Shown here piece after piece: positions 26,794-35,460 of a stretch of 64,000 nucleotides of DNA (within the stretch, counting starts at the first letter, position 1; each line of letters opens with the position of its first letter). The stretch is from Abditibacterium sp. GTDB taxonomy: Bacteria; Armatimonadota; Abditibacteriia; Abditibacteriales; Abditibacteriaceae. The DNA lies in the NCBI GenBank assembly GCA_030448265.1, contig JAUJNG010000011.1, forward strand, positions 1 to 64,000. Direction: 5' to 3'. The translations under genes were made by a program, and so were the position numbers. Below the pieces are notes generated by a model. The model ran no database searches. It saw only the letters and a program-made list of their open reading frames with translations, and had not been told where the DNA came from.

Positions 26794-28958
26794 AAGATAA
26801 AAACGCGGCGCGGATCGTCCGCCGTGCCGAACTGCATTTCCGGCTTCAGATAGCGCCGTAGACGTTCCAGAGCGGCGTCGCCATATTCCTGTTGTTCCAA
26901 CTCGCCGAAAACTACGTAACGCACTTGGTAGCGTTCCAGAAGGCGGCGCATTTCGCTCTGCGTGGCGGAAAGATAAATGGCGCGCGCGTCGGCTTTGCGG
27001 GCCGACACTTCGGCCCACTCCCGCCCCGCGTCGCCGCTATTGGCTGGACTCCAGTAGAACGAATGGGCGCGCGGCCCGATCACGGTTGGGATGCCCGTCA
27101 GCCCCGCATAGCGCGTAAAAGCGCTGAAATCGCCGCCCGCCAGCGCTTCGGCTTCGAGCAGGTTGTGGCGCGGCGCGGTAGAACGCAACAGCCACGTCGC
27201 CGCCTCCCTTTCGGGTGGGGCGAGATGCGCCCAGCCGTCCCAGCCATCCCACGAGGAGAAATTGCGCGTGCGCCCGAAAACCGTCGCCGTCGAGGCGATG
27301 AGCATCACGCCCAAAAGCGGCACGAACGCCGTTTTCAACCACAACGGCCATTTTCGCAGCGTGAGATAAGCACCGCAACTCGCCGCCGTGCCCCACAGCA
27401 TCCAGGTTTGCACGCCGAACTTGAAAACCGTGTCCTGACGCTTGAAATCATCGAAATTGGGGTTGTCGACGCTGCCCAGAAAACCCGCCCACGTCGTTTC
27501 GGCCCACAAAAGCGCGGCAAAGCCGCAAAACGCCAGCAAGGTCAAAAACCGCCCGTCGCCGCGCCATTTTCGGATGGCAAAGAGCGAAAACAGGAGCAAA
27601 ATAACGATAAGGGGCAAGACCACCCGCGAAGGCGCCGCCCAGTCGCTTAGCAAGGCGAGGAGCAAAATCGCGGCGCCCAAAACGAGCCAGAGCGCGCGTT
27701 TGGAAGCGGAATTTTCCCATCGCGAGTAGCAGAGAAACGCGCCCCACGCCAGCGCCATCGGCCCCCAGAACAGGAGCCATTCACGGAGCGGCGAGGCGGG
27801 TTGAGCGAGCAGTTTGGGCGGACTCGCCGCCGTTTTGAGATGCAGCAAATAGGGCGACGCGACCAACAAAGCGCCGAGCAAAATGACAAAGGCCAGACCA
27901 GGCCGTAGTCTCGTAGGGACATGGCCCGCCATGTCCTTCGATGGCACTTGCCACACGAGAATTGCAATGCCAATGAGCAGTCCGTAAACCGGAAAATCCC
28001 AGGTATTGATGAGAATGAGCGCGCCCAAAACCACAGTCGCGGGCACAATTGCCGCTTTGGAACCGCGAAACAGCGCATAAGCGAGACACATGATTGCCAA
28101 AGCGAGCGGGAAAGCCAGATAATGACCGTGCAAGTCGGCCTGGTGAAAGGCGAACCAGGGATATTCGTTGATGGTGAAGGGAATGACCCGCGACGTGGCG
28201 AAATGGTCGAGTCCCAGCCGTGTATTGGCGCCAAATTCCTGGGGATGATAACCCCCCATCGAAAGCCACTGAATAATCGGCTGCAACGTCCCCAGCATCA
28301 AAACCGCGCCCGCCACGAAAGCGCCGCCGCGCAAGCGGCCCGTGAGGGCGGCGCCGAGCGAAAAAAGAGTCGAAAAACACAGCGCCGGAATGGTGGCGCA
28401 CATCAGGTTGTAAGTCCAGCGCATCGAGCCGCCCACCGCCTGAGTCAAAAGCGCGGTTTCGAGATGGCCGAAATAATAATAGGATTGCAGTGTCGCGCCC
28501 GCCGCGAACGGATTGGGCGGCGGCAGTTCCTGAGCGCGAATGAGAGAAGCGATAAGCGCGCCGTCCATCGACTTTTCGCCGTTGGTGCCGCTCAGGTCGC
28601 TCCAGAAACCGCGCAGCACGAAGAATCCCAGAAAAACGAGCACAAAAAGCGCTTCACTCGCGAAAATGGCGCGTTTGCGAGCGCGAATCTCGTCGTGGAG
28701 CGCGGTGCCCTCGCGCAGTGCCAGACCGATTCCAAGCAGCGCCAACGGCAGCCATCCAAATGCGGAAATGCGCGTCGAAACGCCCGCATTTCCCGCCCAG
28801 AACGCGCCCAGCGTCCACGCCGTGAGAAACAAAACGCGCCCCACGGCTAGGCCGCCATCGGGCAGGATACTGCCGAAAATGCGGCGCGAAAGCGGGAAAA
28901 ACCACCATCCGGCGACCCAGATGAGCGCAGCCCAGAGGGCGAAAGTGGGAAATGGCAC
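26775..28958 (-). CDS. DUF2298 (TIGR03662/YYY) polytopic membrane protein
   Basis: Protein of 727 residues with about 16 hydrophobic segments, starting at GTG 28958 (PFPTFALWAALIWVAGW). Motifs of the family are seen in IRAQELPPPNPFAAGATLQS, SYYYFGHLETALL, NEYPWFAFHQADLHGHYLAF and LILINTWDFPVYGLLIG. The His/Asp-rich periplasmic loops suggest a GT-C-type glycosyltransferase or flippase partner; the family occurs with Agl23. The next gene downstream is that partner. A small palindromic repeat (27917-27936) is read through as KDMAGHV. The C-terminus is formed by intergenic repeat sequence. Substrate unknown. Confidence 0.82.
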   Translation of the reverse strand: MPFPTFALWAALIWVAGWWFFPLSRRIFGSILPDGGLAVGRVLFLTAWTLGAFWAGNAGVSTRISAFGWLPLALLGIGLALREGTALHDEIRARKRAIFASEALFVLVFLGFFVLRGFWSDLSGTNGEKSMDGALIASLIRAQELPPPNPFAAGATLQSYYYFGHLETALLTQAVGGSMRWTYNLMCATIPALCFSTLFSLGAALTGRLRGGAFVAGAVLMLGTLQPIIQWLSMGGYHPQEFGANTRLGLDHFATSRVIPFTINEYPWFAFHQADLHGHYLAFPLALAIMCLAYALFRGSKAAIVPATVVLGALILINTWDFPVYGLLIGIAILVWQVPSKDMAGHVPTRLRPGLAFVILLGALLVASPYLLHLKTAASPPKLLAQPASPLREWLLFWGPMALAWGAFLCYSRWENSASKRALWLVLGAAILLLALLSDWAAPSRVVLPLIVILLLFSLFAIRKWRGDGRFLTLLAFCGFAALLWAETTWAGFLGSVDNPNFDDFKRQDTVFKFGVQTWMLWGTAASCGAYLTLRKWPLWLKTAFVPLLGVMLIASTATVFGRTRNFSSWDGWDGWAHLAPPEREAATWLLRSTAPRHNLLEAEALAGGDFSAFTRYAGLTGIPTVIGPRAHSFYWSPANSGDAGREWAEVSARKADARAIYLSATQSEMRRLLERYQVRYVVFGELEQQEYGDAALERLRRYLKPEMQFGTADDPRRVFIFSHKEH
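27917..27936. repeat. small palindromic repeat inside DUF2298 gene
   Basis: GGACATGGCCCGCCATGTCC has 8-base inverted arms and is preceded by GTAG. Close relatives with the core GGACACGGCGTGCCGTGTCC occur in the intergenic element at 2500-2760. Here it is read in frame as part of VPSKDMAGHVPT between two membrane helices. Confidence 0.65.
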
Positions 28959-28989
28959 GGCAGGAAGAAAGGGAGAAGGGGAGAAGGGG

Positions 28990-29023
28990 AGAAAGGGAGT
29001 GGGGCTTTTGGAACTCCCTTTCT
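28990..29023. repeat. purine-rich inverted repeat
   Basis: AGAAAGGGAGT (28990-29000) pairs with ACTCCCTTTCT (29013-29023). It lies at the end of a GGGAGAA-rich tract between the DUF2298 start and the CGNR gene stop. It is a weaker member of the intergenic repeats and the rest of this 200-base gap shows nothing else. Confidence 0.5.
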
Positions 29024-29167
29024 GGCTTCGGGCCGCATCGCCGCGCCTATTTTATCAAAAGCTCCCGAAAAAGCGGCCACCGATTGGGAGCAGGATGTTT
29101 TGTAATGTGGAAAGCACAGGCGATAAGGAAACGTTCCAACCCAACTTTCTGGCTGCTACACCCGCCA

Positions 29168-29764
29168 TTAATTTGCTTCGCCCACGCGCCGCTTGCGCCG
29201 CTCGTAGTGCGCCGTGACTTTGTGGCGGTTGCCGCAGCCCTGCATCGAACACCAGCGCCGCGTGCCGTTTTTGCTCGTATCGAGAAACCACAAAATGCAG
29301 TCGGGATTGGCGCACGGCTTGAGCCGCGACAGTTCGCCACCCGTCCACGAACGCGCCGCCGAACGCGCCAGCAGCCATAACACGCCTTCCTGGCCCGCCA
29401 ACACTTCGCGCTCGCGCCAGCCGTCCGCCGTTGCCTCCAAACGCGACATCACCGCGCGCCGCGCCAGAGCCGCGTTCAATTCTGCCAGCGCCAGCGCCGG
29501 CACCCTTCGTTCCTCATGCGCCGCCTCGCACGCCGCCCGCAGCGCCGCCCGCAAGGGTTTCGCAGCCTCCAGCAGTTCGTCGCCCCCCTTCAACCTGACA
29601 TCGCGCAGCGCCTCGGCTTCGCCGAAACGCTCGCCCGCCTGACGCAGCCACGCTTCCAATGAGGCCGCGTCGCGCCAGCCATCCACGCGCTCGCCGTCGC
29701 TGATCCACTCCGAGTTCACCGCGTCGAGCCACAGCGCGCCGCCAATCCAAAAAAAATTATTCAT
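29168..29764 (-). CDS. CGNR zinc-finger (ABATE-domain) transcriptional regulator
   Basis: Protein of 198 residues. The N-terminal ABATE domain (stress-response sensing, WLDAVNSEWISDGERVDGWR) is followed by a C-terminal zinc finger with CANPDCILWFLDTSKNGTRR and WCSMQGCGNRHKVTAHYERR, which contains the Cys ligands and the CGNR motif used to contact DNA. It is transcribed divergently from a three-gene operon (DUF1348, VOC, FMN-binding) with 71 bases between, containing a palindrome. Control of that operon and of itself is inferred from this arrangement. Confidence 0.93.
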   Translation of the reverse strand: MNNFFWIGGALWLDAVNSEWISDGERVDGWRDAASLEAWLRQAGERFGEAEALRDVRLKGGDELLEAAKPLRAALRAACEAAHEERRVPALALAELNAALARRAVMSRLEATADGWREREVLAGQEGVLWLLARSAARSWTGGELSRLKPCANPDCILWFLDTSKNGTRRWCSMQGCGNRHKVTAHYERRKRRVGEAN

Positions 29765-29781
29765 AACCTTCTAAAACGCAC

Positions 29782-29830
29782 TTGACAGGTTATCCCGTGC
29801 CTATTAACCTTTGAAAAGTTAGTTAGGAGG
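29782..29830 (+). promoter_or_regulatory. divergent promoter/operator region
   Basis: TTGACA (29782-29787) overlaps the palindrome AGGTTA-N12-TAACCT (29787-29810). A strong AGGAGG site (29825-29830) lies six bases before the DUF1348 start. The palindrome is centred between the divergent CGNR regulator and its target operon and is the obvious candidate operator. Confidence 0.55.
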
Positions 29831-29835
29831 TTAGC

Positions 29836-30330
29836 ATGACGAACCAGAGCCGCCCGCCGTTTCCCCCCTTCACATCCGCAACGGCGCGGCAGAAAGTGCA
29901 AATGGCGCAGGAGGCGTGGAACACGCGCGATCCTCAGCGTGTGGCGCTCGCCTACACCCGCGACAGCCAGTGGCGCAACCGCGACGAATTTTTTCAGGGC
30001 CGCGAAGCAATTATCGCGTTTTTGACGCGCAAGCGGGACAAGGAACTCGAATATCGTCTGGTCAAGCAGGGGTGGAGTTTCGCGGGCAATCGCATCGCGG
30101 TGCGCTTCTTTTATGAGTGGCACGACGCGGCGGGAGCGTGGCACCGCTCGCACGGCAACGAACTGTGGGAGTTCGACGCTTCGGGATTGATGCGCCGCCG
30201 CGAAGCGAGCATCAACGATAGGGCGATTGGCGAAAGCGAGCGCCTGCTGCGCGACGACGCCGCGCCGCGCGAGTGGAACGAGAACCCGTCGTGGTGGAAC
30301 GAGCCGCAGCCGTTCCAGCCACAAGGTTGA
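29836..30330 (+). CDS. DUF1348/SnoaL-like NTF2-fold protein
   Basis: Protein of 164 residues, full length for the nuclear-transport-factor-2-like DUF1348 family. Typical phrases are [36 protein letters not shown] and [18 protein letters not shown]. The fold is a cone with a hydrophobic pocket; no catalytic dyad has been established for the family, so activity is unknown. Optimal AGGAGG upstream. First gene of the CGNR-controlled operon. Confidence 0.93.
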   Translation: MTNQSRPPFPPFTSATARQKVQMAQEAWNTRDPQRVALAYTRDSQWRNRDEFFQGREAIIAFLTRKRDKELEYRLVKQGWSFAGNRIAVRFFYEWHDAAGAWHRSHGNELWEFDASGLMRRREASINDRAIGESERLLRDDAAPREWNENPSWWNEPQPFQPQG

Positions 30331-30363
30331 AAATCGGGCACATCGCCCAGGAGAAAACAGATC

Positions 30364-30801
30364 ATGAAAACAGGACACATCGGCATCAACGTGAGCGACA
30401 TCGCGCGCTCCAGGGCATTTTACACGCGGGCTTTTGGCCTCGAAGTGATGGGCGAATCGCAGGAAGAGAACAAACAGTTCGTTTTTCTGGGCGAAGGCGG
30501 AACGCTTTTCGTCACATTATGGCAGCAAAGCGCGGGGCGTTTCGATGCCGGCACGCCAGGTTTGCATCACCTGTCGTTTCAGGTCGAGAGCATGGAACAG
30601 GTCAGAGACGCCGAAGCGCGCGTGCGTGAGTTGGGTGCGGAGTTTCTCTACAACGGCGTCGTTTCGCACGCCGAGGGCGCCCAGAGCGGCGGCATCTTTT
30701 TCCGCGATCCAGACGGCATTCGCCTCGAAATCTACGCGCCTTCGGGGGCGGGCGAATCGAGCGCGCCCAGTGGCGCGGCGCCGTCGTGCGGCTTCTTTTG
30801 A
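30364..30801 (+). CDS. VOC-family (glyoxalase/dioxygenase-fold) protein
   Basis: Protein of 145 residues with two beta-alpha-beta-beta-beta modules: HIGINVSDIARSRAFYTRAF and GLHHLSFQVESMEQVRDAEA, ending FFRDPDGIRLEIYAPSG. His and Glu at the positions used for metal binding (HIG, HHL, LEIY) are retained. CCAGGAGAAAACAG precedes the start. It stands between the NTF2-like and FMN-binding genes and probably takes part in detoxification or aromatic turnover, which is inferred from the fold and operon only. Confidence 0.9.
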   Translation: MKTGHIGINVSDIARSRAFYTRAFGLEVMGESQEENKQFVFLGEGGTLFVTLWQQSAGRFDAGTPGLHHLSFQVESMEQVRDAEARVRELGAEFLYNGVVSHAEGAQSGGIFFRDPDGIRLEIYAPSGAGESSAPSGAAPSCGFF

Positions 30802-30816
30802 AGGGGGCGAAGACGG

Positions 30817-31746
30817 ATGTCACCATTTCACGCCGGAGAAATCGAGTTGCAAGAGCGCGCGGGCGTGCGCGAAATGGCCGAGCGCGTCGGGCGCAGCATT
30901 CACGCCGCGATGCCGCTCGCCGCGCAGGAGTTTTTGCGCGCGCAGCCGTTCGTGATTGTGGCCGGCGCGGACGGAGACGGGCGGGTGTGGGCGTCGCTGC
31001 TTTGCGGCGAATTAGGTTTCGCGCGGGCGCTCGACGAGCGCACGCTCCAAGTCGATGCCCTGCCGGCGGAAGGCGACCCCTTGCGCGAGGCTCTCGCTGG
31101 CGGCGCTCCCATAGGCCTGCTCGCCATCGAACCCGCGACACGCAAACGGATGCGCCTCAACGGGGCGGCGCAGGCGCAGGAGGGCGGGCTGCTCATTCAC
31201 ACGCGCCAGGTCTACTCCAACTGCCCCAAATACATCCAGAAACGCGCCCCTGCACCGGTTGCATCAGCGCAAATCACCGGCGCGTCGGTGGAGCGCGGCG
31301 CGCATCTCTCGCCACACCAGGGGCGTTTCCTCGAGGGCGCCGATACGTTTTTCATCGCGTCGCTGGCGCCCGAAAACGGCGCCGACGCCTCGCATCGCGG
31401 CGGCACTCCTGGTTTCGTGCGCGTCGAAAGCGAACGGCAGTTAACCTTTCCCGACTACGCGGGCAACGCGATGTTCAACACCCTGGGCAATCTGGAAACG
31501 AATCCACGCGCCGGACTTCTCTTCGTCGATTGGGAGCGCGGCGACACGCTGCAATTGTCGGGAACGGCGCGCGTGAACTGGGACGCGCGACGAACTGGCG
31601 ATTTGACCGGCGCCGAGCGCGTCGTGGAATTTGAAATCGAGGCGGTTGTCGCCATCGAAGGCGCGACGAACTGGAGATGGGAACTGCTCGAAGCCTCGCC
31701 GTTCAACCCGTCGCCGCCTCAGGTGGAATCGGCGACAGGTTTCTAA
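30817..31746 (+). CDS. pyridoxamine 5'-phosphate oxidase-like FMN-binding protein
   Basis: Protein of 309 residues. The split-barrel flavin domain is indicated by FLRAQPFVIVAGADGDGRVW, IGLLAIEPATRKRMRLNG and QVYSNCPKYIQKR, then a second module with DTFFIASLAPENGADASHRG and LTFPDYAGNAMFNTLGNLE. This double arrangement is that of the pyridoxamine-oxidase-like group with HpxO-style substrates unknown. It ends the CGNR operon and its stop is followed immediately by a long inverted repeat. A stress-linked flavin reductase role is likely. Confidence 0.88.
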   Translation: MSPFHAGEIELQERAGVREMAERVGRSIHAAMPLAAQEFLRAQPFVIVAGADGDGRVWASLLCGELGFARALDERTLQVDALPAEGDPLREALAGGAPIGLLAIEPATRKRMRLNGAAQAQEGGLLIHTRQVYSNCPKYIQKRAPAPVASAQITGASVERGAHLSPHQGRFLEGADTFFIASLAPENGADASHRGGTPGFVRVESERQLTFPDYAGNAMFNTLGNLETNPRAGLLFVDWERGDTLQLSGTARVNWDARRTGDLTGAERVVEFEIEAVVAIEGATNWRWELLEASPFNPSPPQVESATGF

Positions 31747-31879
31747 GAAGCCGTTTTGGAAGTGTCCGTAGGGGCGTAGCGTGCTACGCCCAAAACCCTG
31801 AGCGCGCGTCATACAAAGGTTTCTCCAACGCCCTGGGCGTAGCACGCTACGCCCCTACAGGCACTTCCAAAACGGCTTC
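31747..31879. repeat. long inverted repeat with internal palindromes
   Basis: Two paired segments: GAAGCCGTTTTGGAAGTG (31747-31764) with 31862-31879, and TAGGGGCGTAGCGTGCTACG onward (31769-31790) with 31837-31858. The core GGCGTAGC-GT-GCTACGCC is itself palindromic. A diverged copy of the core lies near 2828. It separates the convergent FMN-binding gene and ispH. Confidence 0.9.
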
Positions 31880-31888
31880 TCAGCTGTT

Positions 31889-32854
31889 TCAACCCACCAG
31901 CATCGGCAACTGCTGAATGTTTTTGGGCAGGTTGAAATAGACGTTTTCTTCCTCGATCATGAGGGTTTCGGTTTGCACGCCCTCGCCGCGTCCGCGCAGA
32001 TTTTCGATGACGCGCTCCACCAACACTTCGGGGGCTGAGGCGCCCGCCGTGATGCCGACGTGTTTTACGCCCTCGAACCATTCGTCGCGGATCATAGTGT
32101 CGTCGTCGATCAGATACGACTTCACCCCGCAGTTTTCCGCGACTTCGCGCAATCGCTGCGAATTGCTCGAATTTTTGGCGCCGATCACCAAAATCAGGTC
32201 GCAGTGCGGCACCAACTGCTTGACGGCGTGCTGGCGATTGGTGGTCGCGTAGCAAATGTCTTCTTTGGGCGGCGGCGTCATATGCGGGAATTTCTTTTTC
32301 AGCGCCTCGACGATCTGCGCTGTGTCATCGACGCTGAGCGTAGTTTGCGTCAGATAAATCAGCTTTTCGGGGTTGGGAAGCACCAGGGTTTCGACGTCCT
32401 CGACCGATTCGACCAGGGTGATGGCAAACGGTGCTTCGCCCATGGTGCCCTCGACTTCTTCGTGTCCGTCGTGGCCGATGAGGATGATGGAATAGCCTTC
32501 TTTGGCGAAGCGAATCGCTTCCATGTGAACTTTGGTGACGAGCGGGCACGTCGCGTCAATCACGAAGAGGTTTTTCTCCCGTGCGCGCTGGCGGACGGCG
32601 GGCGAAACGCCGTGCGCCGAAAAAATGCACACCACGGGGTTGCCTGGCGTGCCGTCGGGCACTTCTTCGAGTTCGGAAACGAAAACCGCGCCGCGTTCGC
32701 GCAAATCCTGCACGACGTGCTTGTTGTGCACGATTTCCTTGCGAACGTAGATCGGTTTGGTGATTTCGAGGGCTTCTTCGACAATGGCGACCGCGCGCAC
32801 CACGCCGGCGCAAAAGCCGCGCGGCTGCACGAGGATGATTTTTTGGAGGGACAT
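31889..32854 (-). CDS. ispH: 4-hydroxy-3-methylbut-2-enyl diphosphate reductase
   Basis: Last enzyme of the MEP isoprenoid pathway, iron-sulfur dependent, 321 residues. Three conserved Cys are visible: QPRGFCAGVVRAV, DATCPLVTKVH and EDICYATTNRQ. The HGV motif (IFSAHGVSPAV), the Glu-containing GTMGEAP and the Ser/Asn-rich NSSNSQRLREV are also present. ATG 32854 gives MSLQKIILVQPRGFC. Its neighbours (a FMN protein and a prepilin) are unrelated, so it appears to be a stand-alone gene. Confidence 0.97.
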   Translation of the reverse strand: MSLQKIILVQPRGFCAGVVRAVAIVEEALEITKPIYVRKEIVHNKHVVQDLRERGAVFVSELEEVPDGTPGNPVVCIFSAHGVSPAVRQRAREKNLFVIDATCPLVTKVHMEAIRFAKEGYSIILIGHDGHEEVEGTMGEAPFAITLVESVEDVETLVLPNPEKLIYLTQTTLSVDDTAQIVEALKKKFPHMTPPPKEDICYATTNRQHAVKQLVPHCDLILVIGAKNSSNSQRLREVAENCGVKSYLIDDDTMIRDEWFEGVKHVGITAGASAPEVLVERVIENLRGRGEGVQTETLMIEEENVYFNLPKNIQQLPMLVG

Positions 32855-32932
32855 AAGGTGGAGCGTCGCCAAGTATAAGCGGGGCGCTGCGTTTTTTCGA
32901 CGTTTGAGCGCGCGCCGCGCCTCAAATTTCGC

Positions 32933-33631
32933 TCAGGGACAGGCCGTGCCGGTCGCGACGGGGCCGGTGCCGCCGATTTGAAAGCCGTCCGATCTGATTT
33001 TGGCCACGCGAAACCATTTGACATGGCCGTCCATAAACGCCAGATTGGAGCCTTCGAGGTGGCGCGCCGTGAAATCGTTGTCGGCTCCCATGCTCAGAAA
33101 GCCGTCGTCGGTCGATTTGCGGGGGGCGAGCGGATCGCCTTCCTCGCCCAGCAGCATCCATTTCGCACTTTCTTCAAACGCCGTCAGACTTTTGGCCGCT
33201 CGTGCGCCGGTGACGCCGGTGGCGTTGCCATCGATGCAAACGCAGGAATTGAGGGCGTAAGAGTTTTGGCTGACCGCGCCCGCCGAGTCCGAAGGACAAA
33301 CGAAAATCTGCGTGTTTTTGAGATAGGGATAAACCGCGCCGCGCGTCGCGTCGAAGCTGCCGATGGCGCTGTAAAATATCCAGCCGTCGAGTCCGCCCGC
33401 TCCGGTGGCGCCTGCGGTGGCCAGCGGCAGGCGCTCATCGTAGTCTTGGGCGTATTGCAGAAAACCCAGTCCCAACTGCTTCAAATTCGACTGGCAACTC
33501 GAACGCCGCGCGTTTTCGCGGACGCGGCCAAAGACCGGAAACAATATCGCGGCGAGAATTGAAATGATGGCCACGACGACGAGCAGTTCGATGAGCGTGA
33601 AGCCGCCGCGCGAGGGGGATGGGGATTGCAT
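32933..33631 (-). CDS. type II secretion/prepilin-like DUF1559 protein
   Basis: Pseudopilin-like protein of 232 residues with the N-terminal methylation motif [20 protein letters not shown] and the DUF1559 body ([20 protein letters not shown]). The terminal H-X9-DG signature is present as [18 protein letters not shown]. Such proteins are abundant in Planctomycetes and Armatimonadota. Cleavage after Gly and methylation by a prepilin peptidase are expected. No secretion genes are adjacent. About 30 bases upstream, on the other side, lies the second MITE-like repeat. Confidence 0.9.
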   Translation of the reverse strand: MQSPSPSRGGFTLIELLVVVAIISILAAILFPVFGRVRENARRSSCQSNLKQLGLGFLQYAQDYDERLPLATAGATGAGGLDGWIFYSAIGSFDATRGAVYPYLKNTQIFVCPSDSAGAVSQNSYALNSCVCIDGNATGVTGARAAKSLTAFEESAKWMLLGEEGDPLAPRKSTDDGFLSMGADNDFTARHLEGSNLAFMDGHVKWFRVAKIRSDGFQIGGTGPVATGTACP

Positions 33632-33660
33632 GAGAAGCCAGAGGATTATAAAGCCAACCA

Positions 33661-33813
33661 GTTCGCTCGACTAAAGTCGGCGCTGACCCAGAGGGTGCCC
33701 CGCGAACAAGTTCGCTCCCTTTCGGCCTGCGCCGAAACCCCGCAGTTTGGTTCCCGCGCAGGCGGGAAGTCAGCACCGAAGGTGCCCATAGCGCCGACTT
33801 TAGTCGAGCGAAC
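33661..33813. mobile_element. MITE-like repeat, copy 2
   Basis: A 153-base relative of 17283-17432 in the same orientation. The inverted ends are 24 bp: GTTCGCTCGACTAAAGTCGG plus CGCT at the left and the exact complement at the right. The interior has the same order of blocks, with a short region replaced (GCGAACAAGTTCGC instead of GCGCTGCGCGC). It is placed between the prepilin and the DUF58 gene. Confidence 0.9.
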
Positions 33814-33887
33814 TATAGAACGCAACGCCGCGCGACAGTTACGCCGCACTTCTCGCGGTTGGGTGATGCCGTAAAATAAATCGCGTT

Positions 33888-35363
33888 TTGCGGCAATTTC
33901 TCCCAAAAATCAAGGCTTTTGCGGCCTCGCTGCTGCCTTCGCCGCGCCTGGCGGCGTGGGTGATGCTGGGCGCGGCGTTGTGGATCGCGGCGGCTCTGGT
34001 TCCGTCGTGGCGCGTGCTGGTGGCGCTTTACGATGTGATTTTAATCGTTCTGGCGATTGTGGATGCCGTTTTGTCGCCGCGCCCGCGCGATTTCGACCTG
34101 GAGCGCGAGTTCGAGCCGAAAATGAACCTCGGCGCGCCCAACGAGATCACCCTGCGCGTCAGAAACCGCGCGCGACTGCCGGTTTCGCTCACCCTGCGCG
34201 ACGAAGTGCCCGAAAGCTGGACGGTCGCGACCGGCGAGGCGCCGCGCGAAAGCAATGGGGTCGTTTTGCCGGTTTTGCCGAAAATTGCGCTGCGCGTCGA
34301 GGCCGGAAAGGAAGTCGAGGCGCGCTATCAAGTTTCCCCCTCGCGGCGCGGCGATTTTCGTTTTGGCGCGCTCCACGCGCGCTACGCGACGATTCTGGGC
34401 CTGTGGTTTCGCCAGTTCCAAACCGACCGGCTAAATGCCGAGGCGCGGGTTTACCCCGATATTTCGGCGGTGAAACGCTTTGAACTGGCACTGCGCGAAG
34501 GCAAAATGCGCGACATCGGCCTGCATTTGCTGCGCCTGCGCGGGCGCGGGACGGAGTTCGAATCGCTGCGCGAATACTCGACGGGCGACGAATACAAGAG
34601 CATCAACTGGAAAGCCTCGGCGCGGCGCGGCAAGCTGATTTCGACCAATTACGAGATCGAACGCGACCAGACCATCGTGATCTGCCTCGACTGCGGACGC
34701 ATGATGACGTCGCTGGCGCTTTCGAGGAATACAGAAGACGGGAGACAGAAGACGGAAGACGAACCCCTCCCGTCTCCCGAATTCCGTCTCCCGACTCCCC
34801 TGAGCAAGCTCGACTGCGCCATCAACGCGACGGTTTTGCTCTCTCACGTCGCGGCTTCGATGGGTGATAGCGTCGGCCTTTTGCTCTTTTCCGACGGCGT
34901 TTTAAAGTGGCTGCCGCCGCGCAAAGGCAAAATGCAAACCGGCGCGATTATCGAGGCGCTCTACGGCGCACAGCCAACGCTGGTCGAGGCCGATTATCAA
35001 GTCGCTTACGAACATCTCATGGCGCGCCGTGTGCGCCGCGCTCTGGTTGTCACCTTCACCGACATCATCGACGCCGAAGCCTCGCGCGAACTGTTCAATG
35101 CCTCAGGCGCGCTACGGCGGCATCACAACGCGCTGTGCGTGACCATCAATAACCGCGATGTGATCGAAATGGCGGAAAAATTCCCCGAAACCGACGGCCA
35201 GTTCTACGAAAAAGCCCTCGCGCAACGGATGCTGAGCCAGCGCGAAGGCGCGCTCGAACGCCTGCGCGCGTCGGGCGTGGGGATTCTGGATGTCGAAGCG
35301 AATGAACTGACGGTTGCGACGGTGAATCGCTATTTGAATCTGAAAAGCCGAGGCGCTCTTTAG
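33888..35363 (+). CDS. DUF58 domain protein with inserted repeat segment
   Basis: Membrane-anchored DUF58 protein of 491 residues. Two N-terminal helices (LAAWVMLGAALWIAAALV, VLVALYDVILIVLAIVDAVL) precede a beta-sandwich and a vWA-like region holding the family signature RGRGTEFESLREYSTGDEY plus KSINWKASARRGKL. Such proteins act with MoxR ATPases, but none is adjacent. About 25 residues (RNTEDGRQKTEDEPLPSPEF) between MMTSLALS and KLDCAINATVL come from an inserted palindromic repeat. TTG 33888 is the start used; a later ATG (MLGAALW) is possible. Its TAG stop overlaps another repeat. Confidence 0.85.
   Translation: MRQFLPKIKAFAASLLPSPRLAAWVMLGAALWIAAALVPSWRVLVALYDVILIVLAIVDAVLSPRPRDFDLEREFEPKMNLGAPNEITLRVRNRARLPVSLTLRDEVPESWTVATGEAPRESNGVVLPVLPKIALRVEAGKEVEARYQVSPSRRGDFRFGALHARYATILGLWFRQFQTDRLNAEARVYPDISAVKRFELALREGKMRDIGLHLLRLRGRGTEFESLREYSTGDEYKSINWKASARRGKLISTNYEIERDQTIVICLDCGRMMTSLALSRNTEDGRQKTEDEPLPSPEFRLPTPLSKLDCAINATVLLSHVAASMGDSVGLLLFSDGVLKWLPPRKGKMQTGAIIEALYGAQPTLVEADYQVAYEHLMARRVRRALVVTFTDIIDAEASRELFNASGALRRHHNALCVTINNRDVIEMAEKFPETDGQFYEKALAQRMLSQREGALERLRASGVGILDVEANELTVATVNRYLNLKSRGAL
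34725..34801. repeat. palindromic repeat inserted in frame in DUF58 gene
   Basis: GAAGACGGGAGACAGAAGAC on the left pairs imperfectly with CCGTCTCCCGAATTCCGTCT on the right. The same unit forms the intergenic element at 41596-41680. It lies inside the DUF58 coding region without breaking the frame and adds about 25 residues rich in Glu, Lys, Pro. Confidence 0.85.
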
Positions 35364-35457
35364 CGGAGGAGCGGAGGAGCAGAGGAGCGGAGGGGAAGTG
35401 AGAGCGAAAACTGTGTCTTTTTCGCTCTCACTTCCCCTTCTCCTCCGCTCCTCCGCT
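35362..35457. repeat. inverted repeat of the GCGGAGGA family
   Basis: The left arm AGCGGAGGAGCGGAGGAGCA continues to GGGAAGTGAGAGCGAAAA and pairs with the right arm TTTTCGCTCTCACTTCCCC...CCTCCGCT. It is the same family as the insertion in lon at 20581-20700. It begins inside the DUF58 stop codon region and ends four bases before the DUF442 stop. Confidence 0.9.
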
Positions 35458-35460
35458 GGA

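Noticed and set aside
35362..35457. Intrinsic terminator for the DUF58 gene
   Set aside because: The stem is long and purine/pyrimidine biased but has no T tract directly after it, and the same family occurs inside coding DNA.
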